Positions 1 to 6,527 of a stretch of 7,689 nt of DNA are shown in pieces. Position 1 is the stretch's first letter. Every line of letters begins with the position of its first letter. The translations under genes and the position numbers were made by a program. Location of the stretch: NCBI GenBank assembly GCA_021815835.1, contig JAKAZN010000073.1, positions 1 through 7,689 on the forward strand, in the 5' to 3' direction. This DNA is from Pseudomonadota bacterium (lineage in GTDB: Bacteria > Pseudomonadota > Alphaproteobacteria > Acetobacterales > Acetobacteraceae). Under the pieces are notes generated by a model. It was given only the letters and a program-made list of their open reading frames with translations, was not told the DNA's origin and made no database searches.

Positions 1-12
1 CCGGGACGCCGC

Positions 13-1143
13 ATGAACGACGAAACGATTCTGACGGATGCCGTGCTCGTTCTGCGCGACGCGGTGGTTCCCGGCACGCTGGTGCTGCGCGACGGGCGGA
101 TCGTGGAGGTCGCGGCGGGGCGTTCGAAAGCGCCCGGCGCGGTCTCGCTCGGGGGCGATTTCCTGCTGCCGGGCGTGATCGATCTGCACACCGACAATCT
201 GGAACGCCAGGTGCAACCGCGCATCAACGCACGCTGGCCGTCGCGCTCGGCACTGATCGCGCATGACGCGCAATGCGCGGTCGCGGGGGTGACCACGGTG
301 CTGGATGCGCTCTGTCTCGGCGATCTGGGCTTCGACAAGGACCGGGTGCGGACCTTCCGCGAGGGCGTGGCCGATCTGGACGCGCTGGCCGATACCGGGC
401 TGCTGCGCGCCGTCCATTACCTCCATCTGCGCTGCGAGGTGCCGGCGCCCGACATGCTGGGCCTGTTCGATCCGGTGGCGGATCATCCCCGGGTGCGGAT
501 GGTGAGCCTGATGGACCACACGCCGGGCGTGGGACAATATGCCGATCTGGATTACTACCGCCGGCTGCGCGGCAAGGACGGCACCGGGGCCAAGGAGATC
601 GAGCGACGGATGGGAGAATTGCAGGCGCAACGGGCGCGGTTGCGCGGGCCGAACCGGCGGGCCTTGCTCGATCGGCTGCACGGGCGGGATGTCGCGGTCG
701 CAAGCCATGACGACCGGACCGAGGACGAAATAGCCGAGAATGCCGCCGACGGCATCACCGTGAGCGAGTTTCCCGTGACCTTGCAGGCGGCGCGCGCGGC
801 CCACGCGCACGGGATGGCCGTGATCGCCGGCGCGCCCAACCTGGTGCGCGGCGGGTCCCATTCCGGCAATGTCGGCGTCGCGGCGCTGCTGGCGGCGGGC
901 GCGGTCGATGCGCTGGCGTCGGACTATGTGCCGACCAGCCTGATCGAGGCGGCGTTCCATCCCGCGGCGGGCGCGTTACCGGACGCGATCGCGCGGATCA
1001 CCGCCGCCCCGGCGCGCATCGCGGGCCTCGCCGATCGCGGCACGCTGGCCCCGGGGCTGCGCGCCGATCTGGTGCGGGTGCGCGTCCATGAGGGGATGCC
1101 CGTCGTGCGCGCGGTCTGGCGCGCGGGGGAGCGGGTGGCGTGA
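13..1143 (+). CDS. phnM: PhnM, alpha-D-ribose 1-methylphosphonate 5-triphosphate diphosphatase
   Basis: This cytoplasmic amidohydrolase-superfamily enzyme acts in the C-P lyase pathway. It cleaves alpha-D-ribose 1-methylphosphonate 5-triphosphate to the 5-phosphate plus pyrophosphate, giving the substrate of the PhnJ radical-SAM lyase. The 376 residues match the usual PhnM length and can be followed along remembered E. coli PhnM almost throughout. Visible metal-site motifs are HTDN (residues 59-62), HDA (84-86), LHLRCE (137-142), SLMDH (165-169), SHDD (231-234), GGSHSGN (280-286) and SDY (303-305). The ATG at 13 places the first beta-strand as in the family, but only 12 bases precede it and no clear ribosome-binding site is seen, so the start is not proven. 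Its stop overlaps the next start (GTGA), showing translational coupling. Upstream phn genes probably lie outside the window. Family assignment is very secure; activity is inferred from the family. Confidence 0.96.
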   Translation: MNDETILTDAVLVLRDAVVPGTLVLRDGRIVEVAAGRSKAPGAVSLGGDFLLPGVIDLHTDNLERQVQPRINARWPSRSALIAHDAQCAVAGVTTVLDALCLGDLGFDKDRVRTFREGVADLDALADTGLLRAVHYLHLRCEVPAPDMLGLFDPVADHPRVRMVSLMDHTPGVGQYADLDYYRRLRGKDGTGAKEIERRMGELQAQRARLRGPNRRALLDRLHGRDVAVASHDDRTEDEIAENAADGITVSEFPVTLQAARAAHAHGMAVIAGAPNLVRGGSHSGNVGVAALLAAGAVDALASDYVPTSLIEAAFHPAAGALPDAIARITAAPARIAGLADRGTLAPGLRADLVRVRVHEGMPVVRAVWRAGERVA

Positions 1144-1823
1144 ACGCCGGCGCACGAGTCGCGCTCTATTACGTCCCCGATCCGGACGATGCGCTGGCGA
1201 GGGCCGGCGCGTGCTGGCTGGGGCGCGACGCGGAGACCGGGGCGGCGGTGGCGCAGCCGGCGTTCGACGGGATCGCCGAGGTGACCGCCGATGCCCGGCT
1301 CTACGGATTCCACGCGACCCTGAAGCCGCCGATGCGGCTGGCCGATGGCGCGCGGTGGGACGATGTGGTGGCTGCCGCGACGGCGCTGGCCGACGGCATT
1401 GCGCCGTTCGATCTACCGGTGCTGGAGGTTGCCGATGTGCACGGTTTCCTTGCGCTGCGCGAGACCGCGCCGTGCCCTCCATTGCAGGCGCTGGCGGATC
1501 TCGCCGTCGCGTGGCTCGATCCGTTCCGCGCCCCGCCCGGCCAGGAGGAGCTCGATCGCCGCCGGCGCGCCGGGCTGAGCGTTGCGCAGGAGACGATGTT
1601 GCGCCGCTGGGGCTATCCCTATGTGTTCGCCACGTGGTTCTTTCACATGACGGTATCGAAACGTCTTGCGCCGCCGGCGCGCGAACTCTGGCGCGCGCGC
1701 GCGGCGGCGCATTTCGCCCCGTCCCTGGCCCGGCCGCGGCGCGTCGGCGCGGTGGCGCTGTTCACCCAGGCTTCCGTGGGGGCGCCGTTCCTTCTGGCCG
1801 AACGCTTGGCGCTGCGCGGCTGA
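1140..1823 (+). CDS. DUF1045 phosphonate-operon protein, putative 2H phosphoesterase
   Basis: This 227-residue protein resembles the DUF1045 family, found almost only in C-P lyase operons and without a settled function that I know of. Two H-x-T motifs are visible about 110 residues apart: YGFHATLKPP (residues 55-64, H58/T60) and FFHMTVS (167-173, H169/T171). This is the signature of 2H phosphoesterases, which open 2',3'- or 1',2'-type cyclic phosphates. There is no signal peptide or membrane segment, so it should be cytosolic. The GTG start at 1140 overlaps the phnM stop by 2 bases, and a GGGGAG ribosome-binding site at 1126-1131 sits 8 bases upstream. An ATG start is not available nearby. 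In the pathway, PhnJ makes 5-phosphoribosyl 1,2-cyclic phosphate, so a PhnP-like role is an attractive inference but unproven. The last 62 bp overlap the convergent phnN. Confidence 0.9.
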   Translation: MNAGARVALYYVPDPDDALARAGACWLGRDAETGAAVAQPAFDGIAEVTADARLYGFHATLKPPMRLADGARWDDVVAAATALADGIAPFDLPVLEVADVHGFLALRETAPCPPLQALADLAVAWLDPFRAPPGQEELDRRRRAGLSVAQETMLRRWGYPYVFATWFFHMTVSKRLAPPARELWRARAAAHFAPSLARPRRVGAVALFTQASVGAPFLLAERLALRG

Positions 1824-2328
1824 GCGCGGCGAGGAACCGCGCCACGCCGTCCGCCAGGGTCAGGTCGTTCATCACCGTCTCGACCGGAACGCCATCGGGC
1901 AAGGTCACGTCGCGCGCAAGCCGCGCGGCGATGTCCGCCGCCGTTTCCCGCCCGCGCCCGGCGAGGCGCGCGGCCAGGATCGCGGCGGGCGCGGTGACGG
2001 CGATGACCCGGACCGGAAACCGCGAAGCGGCGTCCGCGATGACGGCGCGGGAGACATTGGCGATCACGATCCGGCCGCTTGCCAGGTCGGCTTCGATGTC
2101 CTCGGGGATGCCGTAGTCCAGCCCGTGTGCCCGCCAGCGCAGGGCGAAATTGCGGGTGGCGAATTCCGCGGCGGTCAGCGCCTCGTGCGCCTCGCCGCCG
2201 GCTTCGGCGGGGCGGGTGATCGCGCGGCGGACGAAACGATAGCGCGGGTCGTCGGCCAGCGCCGCGCGGGCCGCGTCCAGCAGGCTGTCCTTGCCGGCCC
2301 CGCTCGGTCCCACCACCAGGACCAGCAT
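1762..2328 (-). CDS. phnN: PhnN, ribose 1,5-bisphosphate phosphokinase
   Basis: This ATP-dependent kinase converts ribose 1,5-bisphosphate to 5-phosphoribosyl 1-diphosphate (PRPP), the last step of the C-P lyase route, in the cytosol. The 188 residues follow the guanylate-kinase-like PhnN pattern: P-loop GPSGAGKD (residues 7-14), RRAITRP (34-40), a WRAHGLDYG segment (65-73), NVSR (91-94) and RGRE (125-128) in the lid region. The ATG at 2326-2328 lies 7 bases after the ppa stop. A GAGG ribosome-binding site (2334-2337) overlaps that stop, so translation is probably coupled to ppa. The last roughly 20 residues (169-188, Pro/Arg-rich) lie in the 62-bp overlap with the DUF1045 gene and look like a non-conserved tail gained by read-through. 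Unlike many phn clusters, phnN here is on the opposite strand from phnM and travels with pyrophosphatase genes. Confidence 0.93.
   Translation of the reverse strand: MLVLVVGPSGAGKDSLLDAARAALADDPRYRFVRRAITRPAEAGGEAHEALTAAEFATRNFALRWRAHGLDYGIPEDIEADLASGRIVIANVSRAVIADAASRFPVRVIAVTAPAAILAARLAGRGRETAADIAARLARDVTLPDGVPVETVMNDLTLADGVARFLAALSRAAPSVRPEGTAPPRKPG
1824..1842 (+). terminator. Weak hairpin just after the DUF1045 stop codon
   Basis: GCGCGG (1824-1829) and CCGCGC (1837-1842) form a 6-bp all-GC stem with a 7-base loop, starting on the base after the DUF1045 stop. No T-run follows, and the element lies inside the convergent phnN coding sequence. It could slow or end transcription of the phnM operon, or be a chance product of the GC-rich sequence. 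It is not a convincing intrinsic terminator. Confidence 0.25.
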
Positions 2329-2335
2329 CGGGGCC

Positions 2336-2860
2336 TCAGTGTCCGGCGGCGGCGATCGTGGCCTGGATGCAGGCGGCGGCTTCCTCGCGCCCCGCCCAGC
2401 CGGTGACCTTCACCCATTTATCGGCTTCGAGGTCCTTGTAGCGCTCGAAGAAATGCTCGATCGCGGCGCGGGTGATGGGCGGCAGGTCGTCGATGGTTTC
2501 GATCGCGCTGTAATGCGGGTGGACGCGGTCGTGGGGGACGCAGATGATCTTTTCGTCCGGCCCCTTCTCGTCCTCCATGCGCAGCATCCCGATCGGGCGG
2601 GAGCGAACCACGGCGCCGGGCACGACCTGGGACGGGATCAGGACCAGCGCGTCCAGCGGATCGCCGTCTTCCGCGAGGGTGCCGGGGATGAAGCCGTAGG
2701 CCGCGGGATAGGCGGTCGCGGTGAACAGGAAACGATCGACGAACAGCGCGCCAGAGACCTTGTCGACCTCATACTTCACCGCCGATCCCTGGGGGATCTC
2801 GATCACCACGTTGATGTCGTGCGGCGGGTTCTGGCCGATGGGGATCTTGGCGACATCCAT
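2336..2860 (-). CDS. ppa: Soluble family I inorganic pyrophosphatase
   Basis: This Mg-dependent enzyme hydrolyses pyrophosphate to two phosphates in the cytosol, pulling PPi-forming reactions forward. Its 174 residues are the typical length of bacterial family I enzymes. The signature DGDPLD (residues 65-70) is intact, with D65, D67 and D70 as metal ligands. Other expected active-site residues are present: E21, K29, E31, R43, Y51, Y55, D97, D102, K104, Y141 and K142. The ATG start (2858-2860) has a GAAGGA ribosome-binding site 7 bases upstream. The gene is the middle one of hppA-ppa-phnN: 57 bp after hppA, 7 bp before phnN. Nothing suggests it is inactive, so this cell should have both dissipative (Ppa) and energy-conserving (HppA) PPi hydrolysis from one transcription unit. 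Expression may be tuned by the stem-loop upstream. Confidence 0.97.
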   Translation of the reverse strand: MDVAKIPIGQNPPHDINVVIEIPQGSAVKYEVDKVSGALFVDRFLFTATAYPAAYGFIPGTLAEDGDPLDALVLIPSQVVPGAVVRSRPIGMLRMEDEKGPDEKIICVPHDRVHPHYSAIETIDDLPPITRAAIEHFFERYKDLEADKWVKVTGWAGREEAAACIQATIAAAGH

Positions 2861-2881
2861 GCGCGTGGTCCTTCGGAAGGG

Positions 2882-2911
2882 GGACGCCGAGGCGAGACCG
2901 CCCCGGCGTCC
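2882..2911 (-). promoter_or_regulatory. Strong intergenic stem-loop between hppA and ppa
   Basis: Arms GGACGCCG (2882-2889) and CGGCGTCC (2904-2911) pair perfectly, and an inner GGCG/CGCC (2891-2894 with 2899-2902) extends the stem. The single odd position (2890 against 2903) is an A-C mismatch if read on the + strand but a G-U wobble in the - strand transcript. The mRNA would therefore have a continuous 13-bp stem with a 4-base loop. It begins 6 bases after the hppA stop. No U-run follows, so it is more likely a 3'-end protector, processing site or attenuator between hppA and ppa than a full terminator. A short palindrome (2870-2880) that includes the ppa ribosome-binding site follows. Confidence 0.6.
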
Positions 2912-2917
2912 GTGTCG

Positions 2918-5014
2918 TCAGCCCAGCCAGCCCGCCAGGATCGCCAGCATCAACAACGCGACGATGTTGGTGATCTTGATCATCGGATTCACCGCCGGCC
3001 CGGCGGTGTCCTTGTACGGGTCGCCCACGGTATCGCCGGTCACCGCCGCCTTGTGCGCGTCGGAGCCTTTGCCGCCGTGATGGCCTTCCTCGATATACTT
3101 CTTCGCGTTGTCCCACGCGCCGCCGCCCGAGGTCATGGAGATGGCGACGAACAACCCGGTGACGATGGTGCCGAGCAGCATCGCCCCCAGCGACGCGAAG
3201 GCGTGGGTCCTGCCGCCGATCAGATCGATCACGATCCACAGCAGCACCGGCGCCAGCACCGGCAGCAGGGACGGCACGATCATCTCGCGGATCGCCGCCT
3301 TGGTCAGCAGATCGACCGCCTTGCCGTATTCCGGCTTGCCGGTGCCTTCCATGATGCCGGGGATTTCGCGGAACTGGCGGCGCACTTCCACGACCACCGC
3401 CCCCGCGGCGCGGCCCACCGCGGTCATGCCCATCGCGCCGAACAGATAGGGCAGCAGGCCGCCGATGAACAAGCCGATCACCACATACGGGTCTTCGAGC
3501 TGGAAGTTCACATGCAGGTTCGGGAAATAATGCTTCAGGTCCTGCGTGTAGGCGGCGAACAGCACCAGCGAGGCAAGCCCCGCCGAGCCGATCGCATAGC
3601 CCTTGGTCACCGCCTTGGTGGTGTTGCCCACGGCGTCCAGCGCGTCGGTGGTGACGCGCACGTCCTTCGGCAGATCCGCCATTTCGGCGATGCCGCCGGC
3701 GTTGTCGGTGACCGGACCATAGGCATCCAGTGCCACGATCATGCCCGCCAGCGCCAGCATGGTGGTCGCCGCGATGGCGATGCCGAACAGGCCCGCCATC
3801 ATGAAGGACAGGATGATCGCGATCGCGATCGCCACCACCGGGCCGGCGGTGGCCTCCATGGAAATCGCCAGCCCCTGGATCACGTTGGTGCCGTGACCCG
3901 TGGTGGAGGAATTGGCGATCGACCGCACCGGGCGGTACTCGGTCGACGTATAATACTCAGTGATCATCACGATCGCGCCGGTCAGGCCCAGCCCGATCAG
4001 CGCGCAGACGAACAGGTCGAATCCGGTGACCGACGTGGCGCCGGTTTCCACCAGCGGCGTGGTGAAGCCCACGAACCAGGCGATCACGAGCGCGATGCCC
4101 ACCACCGACAACGCGCCGGTGACGGCGAGGCCCTTGTACAGCGCCCGCATGATCCCGTTATCGGGACCCAGCTTCACGAAATACGTGCCGACGATGGAGG
4201 TCAGGATGCAGATCCCGCCGATGCCCAACGGCAGCATCAACACGTTATCGCGCACCGCGCCGGTGAAGAAGATCGCCGCCAGCAGCATGGTGGCGACGAT
4301 GGTCACCACGTAGGTCTCGAACAGATCGGCGGCCATGCCGGCGCAGTCGCCGACATTATCGCCCACGTTGTCGGCGATCACGGCGGGGTTGCGGGGGTCG
4401 TCCTCGGGGATGCCGGCCTCGACCTTGCCCACCAGGTCGGCGCCCACGTCCGCGCCCTTGGTGAAGATGCCGCCGCCGAGCCGGGCGAAGATCGAGATCA
4501 GGGACGCGCCGAACGACAGGCCCACCAGCGATTCCAGCACCGGGCGCAGATCCGGCCCGTGGATCGTATCGCGCAGGATCGCGTAATAGATCGTCACCCC
4601 GAGCAGCGCGAGACCGACCACCAGCAGCCCGGTGATCGCGCCCGCCTTGAAGGCGATATCCAGGCCCGCGGCCAGCCCGTTGCGCGATGCCTGCGCGGTG
4701 CGGACATTCGCGCGCACCGAGACATTCATGCCGATATACCCGGCCGCGCCCGACAGGATCGAGCCGATCAGGAAGCCGATGGCGACATGGATTCCAAGGG
4801 TGAGCCCGAGGAAGATCACCACCACCACGCCCACCATGCCGATGGTCGTGTACTGGCGGTTCAGATAGGCGCGCGCGCCTTCCTGCACCGCGGCGGAGAT
4901 TTCCTGCATGCGGGCGGTGCCGGCGTCCGCCGCCAGCACCTGGCGGCTGGAGACCAGCCCGTAGAGCAGCGCCAGGACGCCGCAGACGATGATGACGATG
5001 AACGCGAGGGACAT
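2918..5014 (-). CDS. hppA: K+-independent H+-translocating membrane pyrophosphatase
   Basis: This integral membrane proton pump is driven by pyrophosphate hydrolysis. The 698 residues contain about 16 hydrophobic segments, as expected for the family. The substrate-site signature is complete: [18 protein letters not shown] (residues 180-197) with K186, D189, D193 and K197, then DDP and DNVGDNVGD (215-223). The second acidic cluster runs through [12 protein letters not shown] (430-441), and the C-terminal [15 protein letters not shown] stretch (659-673) is intact. Residues K467 and T470 in [10 protein letters not shown] (463-472) match the Lys/Thr pair reported for potassium-independent H+-PPases, where the potassium-dependent type has Ala at the first position. 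The ATG (5012-5014) has an AAGGGGAAG ribosome-binding site 8 bases upstream (5023-5031). It is first in an hppA-ppa-phnN unit and divergent from the ABC operon. The assignment is very secure; ion specificity (H+ rather than Na+) is inferred. Confidence 0.97.
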   Translation of the reverse strand: MSLAFIVIIVCGVLALLYGLVSSRQVLAADAGTARMQEISAAVQEGARAYLNRQYTTIGMVGVVVVIFLGLTLGIHVAIGFLIGSILSGAAGYIGMNVSVRANVRTAQASRNGLAAGLDIAFKAGAITGLLVVGLALLGVTIYYAILRDTIHGPDLRPVLESLVGLSFGASLISIFARLGGGIFTKGADVGADLVGKVEAGIPEDDPRNPAVIADNVGDNVGDCAGMAADLFETYVVTIVATMLLAAIFFTGAVRDNVLMLPLGIGGICILTSIVGTYFVKLGPDNGIMRALYKGLAVTGALSVVGIALVIAWFVGFTTPLVETGATSVTGFDLFVCALIGLGLTGAIVMITEYYTSTEYRPVRSIANSSTTGHGTNVIQGLAISMEATAGPVVAIAIAIILSFMMAGLFGIAIAATTMLALAGMIVALDAYGPVTDNAGGIAEMADLPKDVRVTTDALDAVGNTTKAVTKGYAIGSAGLASLVLFAAYTQDLKHYFPNLHVNFQLEDPYVVIGLFIGGLLPYLFGAMGMTAVGRAAGAVVVEVRRQFREIPGIMEGTGKPEYGKAVDLLTKAAIREMIVPSLLPVLAPVLLWIVIDLIGGRTHAFASLGAMLLGTIVTGLFVAISMTSGGGAWDNAKKYIEEGHHGGKGSDAHKAAVTGDTVGDPYKDTAGPAVNPMIKITNIVALLMLAILAGWLG
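3815..3832. repeat. Triple GATCGC tandem repeat inside hppA
   Basis: Three perfect GATCGC units in a row encode the alternating Ala-Ile stretch at HppA residues 395-400, within a membrane helix. The run contains overlapping GCGATCGC palindromes. It most likely reflects favoured Ile/Ala codons (ATC, GCG) rather than a functional DNA site, although such runs can be prone to slippage. Confidence 0.5.
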
Positions 5015-5108
5015 CCGCGCAGCTTCCCCTTATTTGTGGATGCGTGACCCCGCCCTGGCACCGCCGAGGCAGGCCGGACGGGTATGAACGAACCGTAATC
5101 GCGCGCGG

Positions 5109-5137
5109 CGTATGCCAGAACCCGGGCGGTCAGGCAA
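5109..5137 (-). promoter_or_regulatory. Candidate sigma70-type promoter for hppA-ppa-phnN
   Basis: On the - strand, TTGCCT (5132-5137, 4 of 6 to TTGACA) and CATACG (5109-5114, 3 of 6 to TATAAT) are separated by exactly 17 bases. Transcription would begin near 5102 and leave an untranslated leader of about 88 bases before the hppA ATG. This is the best pair seen in the divergent region on this strand, but the match is moderate and a chance hit is possible. Confidence 0.35.
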
Positions 5138-5161
5138 ACGCCGGGCGGGCCGCCGGGGCCT

Positions 5162-5176
5162 ATGCGATTTTCGCAT
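5162..5176. promoter_or_regulatory. Perfect ATGCGA-TTT-TCGCAT palindrome, possible operator
   Basis: A perfect 6-bp inverted repeat with a 3-base centre lies between the two divergent candidate promoters, 24 bases from the hppA -35 box and 20 bases from the ABC-operon -35 box. The half-site core CGCAT (either strand) recurs at 5040-5044, 5185-5189 and 5229-5233. Size and position fit a binding site for a dimeric regulator that could act on both operons. No regulator gene is in the window, so the factor cannot be named. Confidence 0.4.
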
Positions 5177-5196
5177 GGGGGACGCGCATGTAACGC

Positions 5197-5225
5197 TTGA
5201 CAGCGCCGGGCGGGGCAGGCATTGA
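5197..5225 (+). promoter_or_regulatory. Candidate promoter for the Liv-type ABC operon
   Basis: A perfect TTGACA -35 box (5197-5202) faces the binding-protein gene. The hexamer 17 bases downstream (CATTGA, 5220-5225) matches TATAAT poorly, only 2 of 6. If real, this is a weak promoter that would probably need an activator, in keeping with the palindrome 20 bases upstream. The start site would be near 5232, leaving about 50 bases of leader before the ATG at 5282. Confidence 0.35.
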
Positions 5226-5267
5226 AAACGCATCAAGGATCGGCGTGCCACAGGCTCGCCGGCGAAC

Positions 5268-5274
5268 AGGGAGG
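5268..5274 (+). promoter_or_regulatory. Ribosome-binding site that fixes the binding-protein start
   Basis: AGGGAGG lies 7 bases before the ATG at 5282 and decides the start against an in-frame TTG at 5222. The same nine bases, CAGGGAGGC, recur before the permease gene (6501-6509), so both genes use a near-ideal anti-16S match. Confidence 0.8.
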
Positions 5275-5281
5275 CTTCACG

Positions 5282-6484
5282 ATGGAATTCCGTTTCCTGC
5301 CGGCGGCGGCGATGGCCGTCGGCCTGCTGGCGCCCTTGGCGGCGCAGGCCAAGGGGCCGATCAAGATCGGCTTCCCGATACCGCTTTCCGGTCCCACCGC
5401 CGTCTATGGCGAGCCGATCCTGAAGGGCGCGGAACTCGCGGTCGCCGACATCAATGCCCATGGCGGCGTGCTGGGGCGTAAGCTTGAATTGTTGCCGCGC
5501 GACAGCAAGGCCAACCCGGCGGAAGCGGTGCGGCTCGCGCGCGAACTGATCGTCAAGAACGGCGTGCAGTTCCTGGCCGGCACCCTGACCTCGGCCGAGG
5601 CGCCGGCGGTTTCGACCATCGCCAAGGAGAACCACATCGTCTTCGTGGCGCCGTCGGCGAAGATCGTCGCGCTGACCGACAAGGCAAACATCCATCCCTA
5701 CATTTTCCGCGCCGCCTCCAACACAACGATCGAGGGGGAGGCCGGCGCGCTCATCATGTCCAAGATGAAGGGCGTCCACACCATCGCCACCATTGCGCCC
5801 GATTACGCCTATGGCCACGACGCGATCACCGCCTTCATCACCGCCATGAAGCGGTTGCGCCCGGATATCAAGATCGTCGATCAGCAATGGCCGCGGCTGG
5901 GGCAAGCGAATTTCACGCCTTTCATCACCGCGCAAATGAGCAAGCATCCGGATGCGGTCTATTGCGACCTGTTCGCCGGTGATTTCATCAGCTTCGTCAA
6001 GCAGGCCACGCCGCTCGGCTATTTCAAGGCGATCCATAATCGCCTGGCCGACGGCGGAGAGGCGGGGTCGGTCGATGTGACCCGTGCGCTGGGCAATACC
6101 TATCCGCTCGGGATCTGGGTCAATGCCTACGATCCGGTCTTGTGGGATGGCCCGAACCAGCCGCCCGCGGAGCGCGCGTTCGACGAGAAGGTCGCCAAGG
6201 CGATGAAGGACAAGTACGGATCGAGCTGGGCGATCCAGGGCTACGTGACGATCTCCGCGATCGCGCAGGGCATCCGCGCGGCCGGTTCGACGAACGAAGC
6301 CGCGGTGTCGAAGGCGATGGCGGGCATGACGTATCCGACACCGCTCGGGCCGCGTACTTTCGACGCGACCACCCACAACGCCGACGCTGGCGAATACTGG
6401 GGCCCTGCGGTACGGTCGCCGAAATTCCCCTTCGCGGTGATCCAGGACCCGACCTACTACAATCCGCAGCCGGCCGGACATTGA
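5282..6484 (+). CDS. Periplasmic binding protein of a branched-chain amino acid/amide-type ABC importer
   Basis: This is the solute receptor of an ABC importer of the LivK/AmiC/UrtA-like class (Peripla_BP_6-like fold). The 400-residue precursor has a signal peptide: a short start with a single arginine (R4), a hydrophobic core, and a likely cleavage after AQA (residues 21-23). There is no lipobox, so the mature protein is soluble in the periplasm. The mature part opens with KIGFPIPLSGPTAVYGEPILKGAELAV-like sequence (28-54), the usual first strand and helix. TLTSAEAPAV (101-110) and VAPSAK (122-127) hold the ligand-contacting loop, and YAYGHDA (175-181) the second-lobe hinge. The ATG at 5282 is chosen because of its ribosome-binding site and the signal peptide; a TTG 60 bases upstream would add 20 unlikely residues. 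It is followed by two permease genes. The ligand is not identifiable; branched-chain or other amino acids, amides, urea and aromatic acids are all possible. Confidence 0.92.
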   Translation: MEFRFLPAAAMAVGLLAPLAAQAKGPIKIGFPIPLSGPTAVYGEPILKGAELAVADINAHGGVLGRKLELLPRDSKANPAEAVRLARELIVKNGVQFLAGTLTSAEAPAVSTIAKENHIVFVAPSAKIVALTDKANIHPYIFRAASNTTIEGEAGALIMSKMKGVHTIATIAPDYAYGHDAITAFITAMKRLRPDIKIVDQQWPRLGQANFTPFITAQMSKHPDAVYCDLFAGDFISFVKQATPLGYFKAIHNRLADGGEAGSVDVTRALGNTYPLGIWVNAYDPVLWDGPNQPPAERAFDEKVAKAMKDKYGSSWAIQGYVTISAIAQGIRAAGSTNEAAVSKAMAGMTYPTPLGPRTFDATTHNADAGEYWGPAVRSPKFPFAVIQDPTYYNPQPAGH

Positions 6485-6486
6485 TC

Positions 6487-6527
6487 GACCGTCACTGTCG
6501 CAGGGAGGCCGCGCCGTCATGACGGTC
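6487..6527 (+). promoter_or_regulatory. Inverted repeat enclosing the livH-type ribosome-binding site and start codon
   Basis: GACCGTCA (6487-6494), starting two bases after the binding-protein stop, is perfectly complementary to TGACGGTC (6520-6527), which begins inside the permease ATG. The 25-base loop holds the AGGGAGG ribosome-binding site. In mRNA this 8-bp stem would cover the start codon and could lower permease translation relative to the binding protein. A chance repeat is possible. Confidence 0.4.

Noticed and set aside
1088..2406. Overlapping + strand open frames at 1088-2116 and 1666-2406
   Set aside because: These are Arg/Ala/Gly-rich shadow frames over phnM, DUF1045 and phnN, with no recognisable domain and worse start contexts than the real genes.
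3815..3832. GATCGC triple repeat as a possible regulatory or HIP1-like site
   Set aside because: It is fully explained by alternating ATC and GCG codons for Ile-Ala in an HppA membrane helix. A similar run occurs in the permease gene for the same reason.
2291..5047. A 918-codon open frame on the + strand, antisense to hppA, ppa and phnN
   Set aside because: Its predicted protein is a His/Arg/Asp/Gln/Gly-rich string without domains or hydrophobic core, as expected opposite GC-biased codons. The other strand holds three well-recognised genes with intact motifs.
5222..5281. TTG start at 5222 adding 20 residues to the binding protein
   Set aside because: The ATG at 5282 has a near-perfect ribosome-binding site and begins a normal signal peptide. 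The extension would bury the signal peptide and overlap the candidate -10 region.
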